NCBI GenBank assembly: GCA_030435675.1
Contig: CM059625.1
Location: forward strand, 9,486,001-9,550,000
DNA: 64,000 nucleotides
From: Steinernema hermaphroditum
Taxonomy: Eukaryota; Nematoda; Chromadorea; Rhabditida; Steinernematidae
Reading direction: 5' to 3'
How positions within the stretch are numbered: position 1 is the stretch's first letter; each line of letters starts with the position of its first letter. The notes under the pieces are model-generated. The model saw nothing but the letters and a program-made list of their open reading frames with translations, was not told the DNA's origin and made no database searches. A program made the translations under genes and the position numbers. Below are positions 60,805 to 64,000 of this stretch, in pieces.

Positions 60805-64000
<3,196 letters not shown>

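Overview
This window is metazoan nuclear DNA, most likely from a nematode. Every gene is broken by many small introns, mostly about 40-60 bp, with GT-AG ends, and the gene set is nematode-like (LIN-14, DIM-1, WRK-1, SYD-2/liprin-alpha, an SXP/RAL-2-like secreted protein). Moderate GC, ultracompact introns and retention of Trabid (ZRANB1) suggest an early-branching nematode, for example a Trichuris-like Dorylaimia species. That placement is inference. I rebuilt all gene models by hand from frames and splice signals, so coordinates span introns and individual exon ends may be off.

Layout, left to right. 1-6.9 kb: RASSF7-10-like Ras-association protein (-), TOM70 mitochondrial import receptor (+), WRK-1-like GPI-anchored Ig/Fn3 cell-surface protein (-). 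7-9.4 kb: non-coding, with one small inverted-repeat element. 9.4-20 kb: TMEM237/JBTS-14 ciliary transition-zone protein (-), Trabid/ZRANB1-like OTU protein (-) that has lost its catalytic residues, choline/ethanolamine kinase (+), equilibrative nucleoside transporter (-). 20-29 kb: secreted carotenoid-oxygenase-family protein with a Thr-rich tail (-), TMEM145/GPR180-family protein (+), secreted Cys-type glutathione peroxidase (-). 29-37 kb: long gene-poor stretch with short repeats, a GC-rich block and the upstream region of lin-14. 37-39.4 kb: LIN-14 (+), whose downstream region carries a tight cluster of lin-4/miR-125 seed matches.

40.5-49 kb: two-LIM muscle-type protein (+), DIM-1-like three-Ig muscle protein (+), SXP/RAL-2-like secreted protein (-), an unrecognised Ser/Lys-rich protein (-). 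50-56 kb: PAF acetylhydrolase Ib alpha-like protein without its catalytic serine (-), CAP/SCP domain secreted protein (-), LRR-Ig-Fn3 transmembrane receptor (-) with a 517-bp foldback transposon in its last intron. 58-64 kb: Cys-loop (nicotinic-type, non-alpha) channel subunit (-) and the C-terminal part of liprin-alpha/SYD-2 (-), which runs off the right edge.

No operon or pathway unites the window. Several genes share neuromuscular or sensory roles (wrk-1, jbts-14, dim-1, LIM protein, nAChR-like subunit, syd-2, LRR-Ig-Fn3 receptor). The most striking observations are the conserved lin-4::lin-14 regulatory arrangement and two predicted pseudoenzymes (Trabid-like and PAF-AH-like).
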